From assembly GCA_021732215.1 (NCBI GenBank), contig JAKFVL010000009.1:144568-208567 (forward strand): a DNA stretch of 64,000 nucleotides, given 5' to 3'. Source of the stretch: Hyphomicrobiales bacterium. GTDB taxonomy: Bacteria; Pseudomonadota; Alphaproteobacteria; Rhizobiales; Xanthobacteraceae. Below are positions 8,155-16,246 of this stretch, piece by piece; positions within the stretch are counted from its first letter, which is position 1; each line of letters opens with the position of its first letter. Under the pieces are notes generated by a model. It ran no database searches. It was not told the origin of the DNA and was given only the letters and a program-made list of their open reading frames with translations. The position numbers and the translations under genes are program-made.

Positions 8155-8931
8155 TCATTCGCCGCGAAAATTCGGAGTTCGCTTCTCCGCGAAGGCCGTT
8201 CGCCCCTCTTTGAAATCCTGGCTGTCGGATGCTTCGTCGATCAATCGCTGCGCCGAAGCTAGATCGAGAGAACCGGCGCCCATGGAAAGACCGTTGAGCA
8301 TGAACTTGGCCCCGGCTATCGACAGCGGTGCATTGGCTGATAAACGACGGGCGAATTCTTCTGCCGCGGTAACGACATCGTCATGCACCTCGTCAATCAA
8401 ACCCATCGATCTCGCCTGCTCGACAGGGTAACGATCGCCGGAGTAGAGAACGCGCTTCGCATTCACTATTCCAACCAGCGCCGACAGCCGCCGCACGCTG
8501 TCGATCCCATAAATGATGGATAGCTTGGCCGACGGGATGCCCACAACAGCCGTCCGGTCGGCGAATCGAAAGTCGCAAGCCAAAGCGAGATGGCAGCCTC
8601 CGCCGAGACAGTAACCCGACAACGCGGCGATCACCGGCTTTCCCAGATTCGCAATTGCCCCCGAGCACGCATCGACGGCAATTTCATAGTCACGACTTTG
8701 CTGTTTGTCGTTTCTGATCGCATCGAACTCGGATATGTCGGCTCCGACGCTGAAGTCCTTCCCGCTGCCCGTCAATACGACCGCGCGCAGCGATCGGTCC
8801 GCGGCGATACGGGTAAAGATTTCAGCGATCTCCCGCCACATCTCAAGCGTGACGGCATTTCTCGCCGATGGCCGGTTCAGAACGACGTGCGCAAGGCCAT
8901 TCTGCGCTCTGATGTCGATGGCTTCCGACAC
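8155..8931 (-). CDS. Crotonase-family (enoyl-CoA hydratase/isomerase-like) enzyme
   Basis: The protein has 258 residues starting at GTG 8931, which has AGGAG five bases upstream; the longer reading frame from 8979 lacks this. The oxyanion-hole segments SVGADI and GYCLGGGCHLALACD are intact, so it should bind and polarise an acyl-CoA thioester. The two catalytic glutamates of enoyl-CoA hydratase (Glu144 and Glu164 of the rat enzyme) align with Ser (GIPSAKL) and Arg (NAKRVLY), so simple hydration is doubtful. Isomerase, hydrolase, decarboxylase or ring-cleaving activity is possible. It is the first gene of the minus-strand operon, downstream of the shared operator at 8,997-9,019. Confidence 0.85.
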   Translation of the reverse strand: MSEAIDIRAQNGLAHVVLNRPSARNAVTLEMWREIAEIFTRIAADRSLRAVVLTGSGKDFSVGADISEFDAIRNDKQQSRDYEIAVDACSGAIANLGKPVIAALSGYCLGGGCHLALACDFRFADRTAVVGIPSAKLSIIYGIDSVRRLSALVGIVNAKRVLYSGDRYPVEQARSMGLIDEVHDDVVTAAEEFARRLSANAPLSIAGAKFMLNGLSMGAGSLDLASAQRLIDEASDSQDFKEGRTAFAEKRTPNFRGE

Positions 8932-8996
8932 TTTTTCTCCTGACCGAACCTGGCGTTTCTGGTTTGCTTTCCGCATCAACCGAGCGGCTTCACGTT

Positions 8997-9019
8997 ACTT
9001 GCATAAGTAGACTAATGAC
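8997..9019. promoter_or_regulatory. Third copy of the putative HxlR operator, in front of the oxidation operon
   Basis: ACTTGCATAAGTAGACTAATGAC here matches the two copies at 53-91 over most of its length, allowing a 1-nt gap before AATGAC. It contains TACTT-GCAT-AAGTA (inverted repeat, overlapping from 8996). It lies 66 nt upstream of the GTG of the crotonase gene and upstream of the divergent LysR gene, in the position expected of an operator or activator site. Confidence 0.6.
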
Positions 9020-9148
9020 TTCGGGCGCGTCAAGGCCGTGAAAATCGGATTGTATGCCCATGGCTCAAGTGAGCTGCCAATCTCATTGGTCGCACTCGCA
9101 ACAAGACTTGGCTATTGTAGCGGCGATCGGAAACCGCCGGGCAATCAC

Positions 9149-10090
9149 GTGGATATTCGTCAGCTTCGCTGCTTTCTGGCAACCGTCGAAGAAGGATCCC
9201 TGTCTGCGGCCGCCGTGAAGCTGCAATTGGCGCAGCCTTCGCTGTCGCAGCATATCGTGAAACTGGAGGATGAACTGGGGGTTCAACTCCTGGTCCGAGG
9301 GCCGCGCGGCGTCATGGTGACGGAGGCGGGTCACTCCCTCGCCACGCATGCCCGGACCATTCTCGAAGTCCTCGCTATCGCTGCCGAGGACGTGCGGAAT
9401 TGCGGCGGCGAACCGCGGGGGTCTGTATCGATTGGTCTGCCGTCTTCGCTGAGCATGATTTTGAGCGTCCCCCTCGCCGAAACGGTCCTCAACGAATATC
9501 CACAGATCCGCCTCCGCCTTGTCGAAGCCATGTCGGGCCACATTCAATCCTGGATAACCGACAACACGATCGATCTCGGATTTCTTTACGACGTCCAGCA
9601 GACGCGGCATCTCGTATGCAGGCCGCTGTTCACGGAAAACCTCTTTGTCGTCGCAGCGGCGGACAATTGGGCGATGCAACCCTCGACGCCCATCCGGCTG
9701 ACGGACGTAGCCAATCTGCCGCTGGTTTTGCCGAGCCGGACGCACGGACTACGCGAGATCATCGAGCGGCATGCGCGCGCAAACAATATCACGCTCAACG
9801 TGATGCTTGAGATCGACGCCTTGACACAGATCAAGGCGCTGGTGTCCCGTGCCAGCGCCTACACAATTCTCGCTCACGCGGCAGTGCTGGACGAGATCGA
9901 AAGCGGCGAACTCGTTCTGGTCCCGATCGTCGAACCGGCATTGAAACGAACGGTCTCGCTTGTGCGCAATCCCGGCCGGCTCGTGACGCGGGCCAGCCTC
10001 GAGGTGGAGCGGCTGACCGCCGAACTCATTTCCGAGTTGATCAGGCGACGGCGCTGGCAGGCCGAGGAATTCAATCAAACCGGGCCATAG
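9149..10090 (+). CDS. LysR-family transcriptional regulator
   Basis: The GTG at 9149 gives a 313-residue protein beginning VDIRQLRCFLATVEEGS, exactly where LysR N-terminal helix-turn-helix domains begin; the upstream extension to 9038 is non-homologous and covers the promoter region. The recognition helix region reads AAAVKLQLAQPSLSQHIVKLEDELG. The C-terminal effector-binding half (about residues 90-300) resembles regulators of aromatic catabolism such as CbbR/NAC-type LTTRs only in general form. It is divergent from the oxidation operon and precedes the liv-type transporter; a T-N11-A site directly after its stop suggests it controls the transporter genes. Confidence 0.9.
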   Translation: MDIRQLRCFLATVEEGSLSAAAVKLQLAQPSLSQHIVKLEDELGVQLLVRGPRGVMVTEAGHSLATHARTILEVLAIAAEDVRNCGGEPRGSVSIGLPSSLSMILSVPLAETVLNEYPQIRLRLVEAMSGHIQSWITDNTIDLGFLYDVQQTRHLVCRPLFTENLFVVAAADNWAMQPSTPIRLTDVANLPLVLPSRTHGLREIIERHARANNITLNVMLEIDALTQIKALVSRASAYTILAHAAVLDEIESGELVLVPIVEPALKRTVSLVRNPGRLVTRASLEVERLTAELISELIRRRRWQAEEFNQTGP

Positions 10091-10104
10091 GCTTTCACAG
10101 CCAC

Positions 10105-10123
10105 CTATAGGCTTTGCCGATAG
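10105..10123. promoter_or_regulatory. LysR-type binding site (CTAT-N11-ATAG)
   Basis: CTAT (10105-10108) and ATAG (10120-10123) form an inverted repeat with 11 bases between T and A, the classic T-N11-A LysR box. A second partial copy of the same sequence (CATAGGCTTT, 10086-10095) precedes it. It lies 102 nt before the ATG of the substrate-binding protein gene and just after the LysR gene. Binding by that LysR is an inference. Confidence 0.5.
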
Positions 10124-10225
10124 CCGCTCAAGGCTGCGCTTGCCTTGTTGAACGGCAGACGGCCTGAAACACTTCCGGTCAAAACAAAGAACATTCGTCT
10201 AACCATGCACTCGGGGAGAGCGCTC

Positions 10226-11524
10226 ATGAGAAAAACGTTCGCAATCGCAGTCGCTGCTGCGCTGCTGGGAATAACGCCGTCCGGTTTCGCAGCCGACAAA
10301 CCCGCCGAGCTAAAAATCGGCATCACGACGTTCTCCTCGGGTCCCGCGTCGGTCTTTGGGGTTCCGGGCAAGGCCGCGGCCGAACTATTGATCGACGAAT
10401 GGAACAAGACAGGAGGCATTGGAGGCGTTCCGGTCAGGCTTTTCTTCGTCGACGAAGGCGCGGGAACGCAAGCCTTGCTGGCCGAGTACCGCCGTCTGGT
10501 TCAGGAAGAAAAAGTTGCCGTGATGTTCGCATCGATTTCGAGTGGAAACTGCCAGGCCGTCGCGCCGCTCGCCGAGGACCTCAAGGTTCTGAACTACATG
10601 TGGGACTGCGGCACCCAGCGGATATTGGAGGAAGGCAAATTCCGCTACGTCTATCGCCCGCAATCCTATGGCACGCCCGAAATGCTTTCCACCGTGCTCT
10701 ACATGCTGCGCAAGAAGCCCGACCTGAAAACCATCGCGGTGGTGAATCAGGATTATGCGTGGGGCCGCGATAGCTGGCAGTTGTTTTCCACCGCGCTGAA
10801 AGCCCTCAAGCCAGACGTCAAGGTCGTTGCCGAGCTGTTTCCCAAACTTGGGGCTGCCGACTTTTCAACGGAAATATCACGCCTGCAGGCGTTACGTCCG
10901 GATGTCGTGCTGTCCACTTCGTGGGGCGGCGACCTCGATACGCTCGTGCGTCAGGCCAATCAGCGCGGGCTGATGAACCAATCGCTGTTTGTGTTGCCGT
11001 TGGCCGAGAGCTCGCTCGAACGGCTCGGCTCCGACATGCCGGAAGGCGTCATTGTTGGGGCACGGGGCAACAACTACTTCCTCAATCCGGAATACAAGGA
11101 CAAGCCCGAGTTCAAAGCGTTTGTTGACGCTTTCCAGAAGAAGACCGGCGCCTATCCGATCTATCCAGTTTTTCACATGGCGCAGTCCTTGTCCGCGCTG
11201 CGTAACGCCTATGAAAAGGCGATCAAGGCGAATGGCGGCCAGTGGCCGAGCCATGAGCAGGTCGCTGACGCTACCAAAGGAGTGACTGCAGAAGCCTACA
11301 GCCGGCCGATCATGATACGAGAGGACGGCCAGGGGCTTGCCGATCAGTTGCTTGGCGTATCCAAGCGTGATCCGAAGTACAAGTTCGCGATCATGGATGA
11401 CATGGCGGTCTACCCGGCCGACAAGATTTCTACACCGGTCGGCAAGATCTCGATCGAGTGGTTGAAGACGATCGAACCCTCGATGCTCAACCTTCAGGTT
11501 TCGACCTTCAAGCACGCCATGTGA
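10226..11524 (+). CDS. Branched-chain-amino-acid-type ABC transporter substrate-binding protein
   Basis: This 432-residue periplasmic type-I binding protein (Peripla_BP_6/LivK-like) has a clear Sec signal peptide (residues 1-23, ending GFAA-DK). The start at 10226 has GGGGAGAG five bases upstream; the frame extends to 10145 but without homology. In alphaproteobacteria such proteins often bind aromatic acids rather than amino acids, and the neighbouring dioxygenase and SDR support an aromatic ligand here. It is the first gene of the transporter operon and is separated from the permeases by a stem-loop. Confidence 0.9.
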   Translation: MRKTFAIAVAAALLGITPSGFAADKPAELKIGITTFSSGPASVFGVPGKAAAELLIDEWNKTGGIGGVPVRLFFVDEGAGTQALLAEYRRLVQEEKVAVMFASISSGNCQAVAPLAEDLKVLNYMWDCGTQRILEEGKFRYVYRPQSYGTPEMLSTVLYMLRKKPDLKTIAVVNQDYAWGRDSWQLFSTALKALKPDVKVVAELFPKLGAADFSTEISRLQALRPDVVLSTSWGGDLDTLVRQANQRGLMNQSLFVLPLAESSLERLGSDMPEGVIVGARGNNYFLNPEYKDKPEFKAFVDAFQKKTGAYPIYPVFHMAQSLSALRNAYEKAIKANGGQWPSHEQVADATKGVTAEAYSRPIMIREDGQGLADQLLGVSKRDPKYKFAIMDDMAVYPADKISTPVGKISIEWLKTIEPSMLNLQVSTFKHAM

Positions 11525-11530
11525 CCGCAA

Positions 11531-11563
11531 GGACAGGGCGGAGCTACAACCGCCGCCCTGTCC
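11531..11563 (+). terminator. Stem-loop between binding-protein and permease genes (attenuator)
   Basis: GGACAGGGCGG (11531-11541) pairs perfectly with CCGCCCTGTCC (11553-11563) across an 11-nt loop, followed by AATTTT. The weak T-run suggests partial termination or 3'-end protection. This is a common way for ABC operons to produce far more binding protein than permease. Confidence 0.7.
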
Positions 11564-11585
11564 AATTTTCACGAGGCCGATCGAC

Positions 11586-12491
11586 ATGACTTCGGACCTG
11601 CTGCTGATCGCGGCGCTGGACGGCATCGCCTATGCGGCGCTTGTCTTCCTCGTGGCCGTCGGGCTCACCCTGATTTTTGGCGTCCTGCGCGTTCTCAATA
11701 TAGCGCATGGCAGCTTCTATGCGCTGGGGGCTTACGTTGCAGCAAGCCTTGGCATCGGAATAGCCGCGTCGAAGATTTCACCCTGGCTCTCCTATCCTGC
11801 GCTCGCAGTTGCGGCCGCCATCGTCGGAATCGTCGTCGGTTCGGCAATCGAGCGACTGCTCTTGCAGCGAATCTACGACAAGGAAGAAGTGCTGCAGCTT
11901 CTTGTCACGTTCGCTGCATTCATGATCCTCGACAATGCGCAGCGGCTGATCTGGGGCGTACAGCCATACTTCGTCGCCACTCCTCTTCAGCTTCTCGGCA
12001 ACGTGCAGATCGGCGGCATTACCTATACCGTCTATCAGATCATCGTGTTGCCAGCCGTGGCCTTGCTGGTCCTCGCGGGGATGAGGCTGTTCCTGCGCCG
12101 AACCGTTTCCGGTCGGGTCATTCTGGCCGTGGCGGAAGATCGTGAAGCCGCCCGTGCAATCGGAATCAACGTACCGCGCGTCTATCTGTGGACCTTCGTG
12201 ATCGGATCGATCCTTGCCTCACTGGGAGGATCGCTTGCGTCGCCGACCACGTCGATCCTGCCCGGCATGGGCACCGACATGCTCGTGCTCTCCTTCGCCG
12301 TTGCAGCCTCTGCCGGACTTGGCCGAATCGAAGGAGCGGCCATCACCGCCCTGCTGATCGGACTTGGCCGCTCCGCCGCAGTGTACTGGGCGCCGGAGCT
12401 GGATGTGCTGGTGCCTTACCTCATCATGACGCTGGTGCTGCTGGTAAAACCGCAGGGCTTGTTCGGCACCCTTCAGGCGCGGAGGATTTGA
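11586..12491 (+). CDS. LivH-type ABC transporter permease
   Basis: This 301-residue inner-membrane permease has several hydrophobic segments and the family features 'FGVLRVLNIAHGSFYALGAY' near the N-terminus and the EAA-like loop 'AIGINVPRVYLWTFVIGS'. It pairs with the LivM-type permease that follows. Its TGA overlaps the next ATG by one base (TGATG), indicating coupled translation. Confidence 0.93.
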   Translation: MTSDLLLIAALDGIAYAALVFLVAVGLTLIFGVLRVLNIAHGSFYALGAYVAASLGIGIAASKISPWLSYPALAVAAAIVGIVVGSAIERLLLQRIYDKEEVLQLLVTFAAFMILDNAQRLIWGVQPYFVATPLQLLGNVQIGGITYTVYQIIVLPAVALLVLAGMRLFLRRTVSGRVILAVAEDREAARAIGINVPRVYLWTFVIGSILASLGGSLASPTTSILPGMGTDMLVLSFAVAASAGLGRIEGAAITALLIGLGRSAAVYWAPELDVLVPYLIMTLVLLVKPQGLFGTLQARRI

Positions 12492-13501
12492 TGGGCGCGC
12501 GCAACATCGTCCTGCTTGTGACTGCCGCCGTGTTGCTCGCCGCCGTGGCATGGCTGCTTCCGTGGACGCGCACGTTCCTCGTGATCGCCATGTCCAAGGG
12601 GCTCGCCGCGCTCGGCATCGTCATCCTGTTGCGCGCCGGCCAGGTGTCGTTCGGCCATGCGATGTTCTTTGCAGTCTCCGCCTATGCCGCGGGCTTTGCG
12701 AGTCGCATGCTCGGCGGGACCGACATCGCGGTCATGCTTGCCGTCGGCATTGCCGCGGCCGCCGTTCTCAGCCTGGTCGTGGGATTGTTCGTGGTACGAT
12801 ACCGCCAGATTTTCTTTGGTATGCTCAATCTCGCTTTCTCGATGGTGCTCTACTCCATTCTCGAGAAATTCTTCGAGATCACCGGAGGATCCGATGGCCT
12901 GAGGCTGAGCCGCCCGTCGATGTTCGGTCTTGTGCTCCAGCGCAACGACTTCGATTTAATGCTGGTGTTTTTGTCGATTGCGCTCGCCTTGGGCGCAACC
13001 CTTGCAGTGCAGGTCTATTTCGCATCCTCCTACGGGCAAGCGTTGCGCGCCATCAAGTCGAACGAAACCCGCCTCGAATATATCGGAGTATCGGCGCGGC
13101 TGGTGTTGCTGATCGGCTATGTTGTCTCTGCCGTCACCGGCGCGATCGGCGGCGTGTTGCTCGCAGCTCTCCAGGGGCTTGCCAGTCCGAGCTTCTCATA
13201 CTGGATTCAGTCCGGCGAATTCGTCTTCATAGCTATTCTCGGCGGCAGCGCGTTTCCTGCCGGAGCTTTTGTCGGCGCGCTCGTATATGAAGGAGTGCGC
13301 ATCTACGCCGCAGCTTTTGCAAACGACATCTGGGAACTGGTCCTGGGCCTTGTCATTATCGGCATTATTCTGTTCGCGCCGCGCGGCCTGGTCGGACTCG
13401 CAGTCGAAACATTCGCTTCTCCCCGCAAGCGTGAAGCGGTGCCGGACGGCTCTGTTCCGATGACGAACGCTGCACCGGCCAAGGGGAGCGCAGAGCAATG
13501 A
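12491..13501 (+). CDS. LivM-type ABC transporter permease
   Basis: This 336-residue permease starts at the ATG overlapping the livH-type stop, with GGAGG six nucleotides upstream; the open frame back to 12188 is out-of-frame livH sequence. It has multiple transmembrane segments, the family motif 'GQVSFGHAMFFAVSAYAA' and the loop 'LRAIKSNETRLEYIGVS'. Its stop overlaps the start of the ATPase gene (ATGA). Confidence 0.93.
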   Translation: MGARNIVLLVTAAVLLAAVAWLLPWTRTFLVIAMSKGLAALGIVILLRAGQVSFGHAMFFAVSAYAAGFASRMLGGTDIAVMLAVGIAAAAVLSLVVGLFVVRYRQIFFGMLNLAFSMVLYSILEKFFEITGGSDGLRLSRPSMFGLVLQRNDFDLMLVFLSIALALGATLAVQVYFASSYGQALRAIKSNETRLEYIGVSARLVLLIGYVVSAVTGAIGGVLLAALQGLASPSFSYWIQSGEFVFIAILGGSAFPAGAFVGALVYEGVRIYAAAFANDIWELVLGLVIIGIILFAPRGLVGLAVETFASPRKREAVPDGSVPMTNAAPAKGSAEQ

Positions 13502-14241
13502 CGATGCCGCTCCTTCAGGTCAAGGATCTGTCGATCCGTTTCGGTGGCATCATCGCTGCTGAAGATGTCAACTTGTCCGTCAATCCCGGCGAGAATCTCG
13601 CCATCATCGGCCCCAACGGCGCCGGCAAAACCACATTCCTCAACATCTGTACCGGATATCTCAGCCCGGTGAGCGGCACAGTTCACTTCATGGGCCGCGA
13701 CATCACCCGCCTCGCCCCGCGCAATATCACCCGCCTTGGTATCGCGCGGGCCTTTCAGATCCCGCAGCTTTTTCTGGAGCAGACCGTCAACGAGAACATG
13801 CTGCTTGCGATCACGGCGCGCCACACGAGCTTGTCGACCATCCGCCCGCTCGGAACCTCGGCATTTCGTGACGAGGCGGCGGACATCCTCAGTCTGCTCA
13901 AAGTCGCCGATTTTGCGGCGCGGCCGGCGCAGGAACTGCCGGAAGGAACACGCAAGCTGGTCGATATTGCGATTGCCCTGGCGCTGCAACCGCGCCTGTT
14001 GCTGATGGACGAGCCGACCAGCGGCGTCGCCTCGAGCGAAAAATTTGCGGTCATGGATGTGCTGGTCGCGGCTCTCGCCACACGCGGCGTATCGTCGGTA
14101 TTCGTCGAGCACGATATGGAAATGGTGACGCGCTACGCCAATCGCGTCGCGGTCTGGAACGGTGGACGGGTTCAGAAAAGCGGACCGCCACAAGATATCC
14201 TCGACGACCCCGAAGTACGGCGAACGGTGATCGGACACTAG
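13498..14241 (+). CDS. LivG-type ABC transporter ATP-binding protein
   Basis: This 247-residue ATPase has Walker A GPNGAGKTT at residues 38-46 and Walker B LLLMDEP. The signature loop reads LPEGTRKLVDIA, where the usual LSGG is replaced by LPEG. This variant occurs in other LivG-like ATPases, so it is not by itself evidence of inactivation. It works with the LivF-type ATPase encoded 3 nt downstream. Confidence 0.93.
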   Translation: MTMPLLQVKDLSIRFGGIIAAEDVNLSVNPGENLAIIGPNGAGKTTFLNICTGYLSPVSGTVHFMGRDITRLAPRNITRLGIARAFQIPQLFLEQTVNENMLLAITARHTSLSTIRPLGTSAFRDEAADILSLLKVADFAARPAQELPEGTRKLVDIAIALALQPRLLLMDEPTSGVASSEKFAVMDVLVAALATRGVSSVFVEHDMEMVTRYANRVAVWNGGRVQKSGPPQDILDDPEVRRTVIGH

Positions 14242-14244
14242 CAG

Positions 14245-14925
14245 ATGCTGACATTCGACAACATCGTGGTTGCAATTCAGGGCGCAACGATCCTGCGCCG
14301 CGTCACGTTCCGGATCGACGCCGGACAGACAGTCGCTCTGATCGGACGCAACGGCGCCGGAAAAACAACGGTATTGCGCACTGTCATGGGCTTGATCGGT
14401 CCGGCCGGCGGAAGACTCGGCTTCGAAGGCCGCGACATCACCGCCATGCGCGCGGATCAGCGGCCCGGACTTGGTATCGGTTACGCGCCGGAAGACCGGC
14501 GGCTGTTCTCCGCATTCACTGTCGAAGAAAATATCAGGCTGCCGGCAGAAGTAGCACGCCGGCCAAAGGCCGAGATCGCCGACACGCTCGACCGGATCTA
14601 CAGCATGATCCCGGAGCTCAAGGAAATGGCGCGGCGGCCCGCGGGCCAGGTTTCAGGCGGCCAGGGCAAGATAGTGGCGCTTGGGCGCGCCTTGATGCTG
14701 GGCACCAAGATCATCCTGCTCGACGAGCCGTTCCAGGGCCTCGCGCCGATTCTGGCGGCGCGCTATGGCGAGACATTAAAGGCGCTGAAAGCCACGCGGC
14801 CTGACATTTCCGTGTTGATCACGGAATCAAATCCCTCGCTGCTCAAGCCCTTCGCCGATCGCACGCTCATCATCGAGCGAGGCGACTTGAGTGAAATTAT
14901 GAACGACGAACCGCTGGTTGCGTGA
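14245..14925 (+). CDS. LivF-type ABC transporter ATP-binding protein
   Basis: This 226-residue ATPase has Walker A GRNGAGKTT at residues 34-42, signature VSGGQGK and Walker B ILLDEP, and is the typical short LivF partner of the liv transporter. It ends 17 nt before the SDR gene, which shares the operon. Confidence 0.93.
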   Translation: MLTFDNIVVAIQGATILRRVTFRIDAGQTVALIGRNGAGKTTVLRTVMGLIGPAGGRLGFEGRDITAMRADQRPGLGIGYAPEDRRLFSAFTVEENIRLPAEVARRPKAEIADTLDRIYSMIPELKEMARRPAGQVSGGQGKIVALGRALMLGTKIILLDEPFQGLAPILAARYGETLKALKATRPDISVLITESNPSLLKPFADRTLIIERGDLSEIMNDEPLVA

Positions 14926-14942
14926 ACGCGGAGGAAATATCG

Positions 14943-15689
14943 ATGCGCCTGGAGGACAAAGTTGCCTTGGTGACCGGCGCCGGGTCCGGCTTTGGCGCGG
15001 AGATTGCGCGCATGTTTGCGAGCGAAGGCGCGCACGTCGCCTTGATCGATCTCAACGAGGAGAGTGCGCGCTGCATCAGCGCCGAAATCGGCAGCACCGC
15101 ACTCCCGATCCGCTGCGACGTATCGTTGTCAGCCGATGTCCGCAACGCGGTGGAGACGACGCGCGCGCGCTTCGGCAGAATCGATATCGTCGTCAACAAT
15201 GCCGGCACCACGCATCGGAACAAGCCGATGCTGGAGGTCACCGAAGCGGAATTCGATCGCGTGTTCGCTGTCAATGTGAAGTCGCTGTTCCACATGGCGC
15301 ACGCCGCAGTGCCTATCATGCGCGCGCAGGGAGGCGGATCGATTCTAAACGTCGGCTCGACGGCCGGGCTACGGCCCCGCCCTGGCCTGACGTGGTACAA
15401 TGGCTCAAAAGGAGCAGCTAACCTCCTGACCAAGTCGATGGCGGTGGAACTCGCGCCGGACAAGATCAGGGTGAACGGGCTCGCACCGGTCGCCGGCGAT
15501 ACTCCGCTGCTGCCGAGTTTTCTCGGCTCCGACACGCCCGAGGTGCGCACCAAATTCCTGGCGTCGATCCCGCTGGGCCGTTTTGCAAAACCATCGGATG
15601 TCGCCGCGTCCGCCCTCTTCCTGTCGTCCGACGAGGCGGAATTCCTGACCGGCGTCGTTCTGGAAGTCGATGGCGGCCGGACGATCTAG
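14943..15689 (+). CDS. SDR-family NAD(P)-dependent oxidoreductase
   Basis: This 248-residue classical short-chain dehydrogenase has TGAGSGFG (residues 11-18), NNAG (85-88), Ser139 and an intact YNGSK (Tyr152, Lys156). The acidic residue after the second strand (LIDL) suggests NAD(H) rather than NADP(H). The ATG at 14943 has GGAGG upstream, which decides it over the in-frame GTG at 14922. It is translated from the end of the liv-type operon and probably oxidises an alcohol or dihydrodiol derived from the imported compound. Confidence 0.9.
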   Translation: MRLEDKVALVTGAGSGFGAEIARMFASEGAHVALIDLNEESARCISAEIGSTALPIRCDVSLSADVRNAVETTRARFGRIDIVVNNAGTTHRNKPMLEVTEAEFDRVFAVNVKSLFHMAHAAVPIMRAQGGGSILNVGSTAGLRPRPGLTWYNGSKGAANLLTKSMAVELAPDKIRVNGLAPVAGDTPLLPSFLGSDTPEVRTKFLASIPLGRFAKPSDVAASALFLSSDEAEFLTGVVLEVDGGRTI

Positions 15690-15916
15690 CCGGGTCCCGT
15701 GACCAATCACCTGCAGATTCTTAACCGCAGATCAGTGTGGAAACCGGCGCCAGAATAATCGGATCGGATGCGACGAGCAGGCGTGATATCTCAAGATATC
15801 TCGCAATGACACCGATCGCCGCCAACGAACCCAACCCGGCCACGAGACGTGCGTCGGTATATGAATGCCGTGATCACGTCGCCTTCTTTAGGGCGTTGCC
15901 TAGCCAACAGCCGCCA
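15690..15916. other. Non-coding stretch before the decayed gene
   Basis: No gene is recognised. There is a palindromic GATATC-TCAA-GATATC (about 15785-15800). The open frames here are not supported by homology or a ribosome-binding site. Confidence 0.4.
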
Positions 15917-16180
15917 TCACGATCCCGGCTGGAACCGCATCGACTTGACGACACGGTCACGGACTTTCCCGGCGATATCCATTTTGACGGCCCAGTCGCC
16001 GTGCATTTCCAGTTCGATGCGCAAGCGATAAATCCCGGGCTCGGATCCAGGCACCGCCTTGACCGGCTTGACGTTGTGCGCCATCGGCATCGAGGGCATA
16101 TCGGCGCCTCACCGCTCTTCGTATTGTCAAGCTGCCGGCCCGTCAGGCAGTCTGAGCAAGGCGCAACGCACTGCGGTCCT
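15917..16180 (-). pseudogene. Remnant of a YtkA/FixH-like periplasmic protein gene
   Basis: The minus strand encodes MPSMPMAHNVKPVKAV (from 16099) continuing to PGIYRLRIELEMHGDWAVK and ending at 15917. This is the Met-rich metal-binding loop and C-terminal beta-sandwich of YtkA/FixH-like proteins. Reading upstream in the same frame gives LRLPDGPAA, stop, QYEER, stop, GAD, so two in-frame stops separate the tail from a recognisable earlier segment, and no signal peptide remains. These proteins usually accompany copper-handling genes, and none is adjacent. Confidence 0.55.
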
Positions 16181-16246
16181 TCCCGCGGCTGTTCGCCGCA
16201 CTGCAAAAACAGATCCGGGCCGAAAAGTAAAAGCAGAGGCTAGACA

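Noticed and set aside
12188..12490. N-terminal extension of the LivM-type permease frame
   Set aside because: This part is out-of-frame livH sequence; the ATG at 12491 has GGAGG and starts at the family's normal N-terminus.
15737..16243. 168-codon plus-strand frame before the dioxygenase
   Set aside because: Antisense to the YtkA/FixH-like remnant, with no recognisable domain or RBS.
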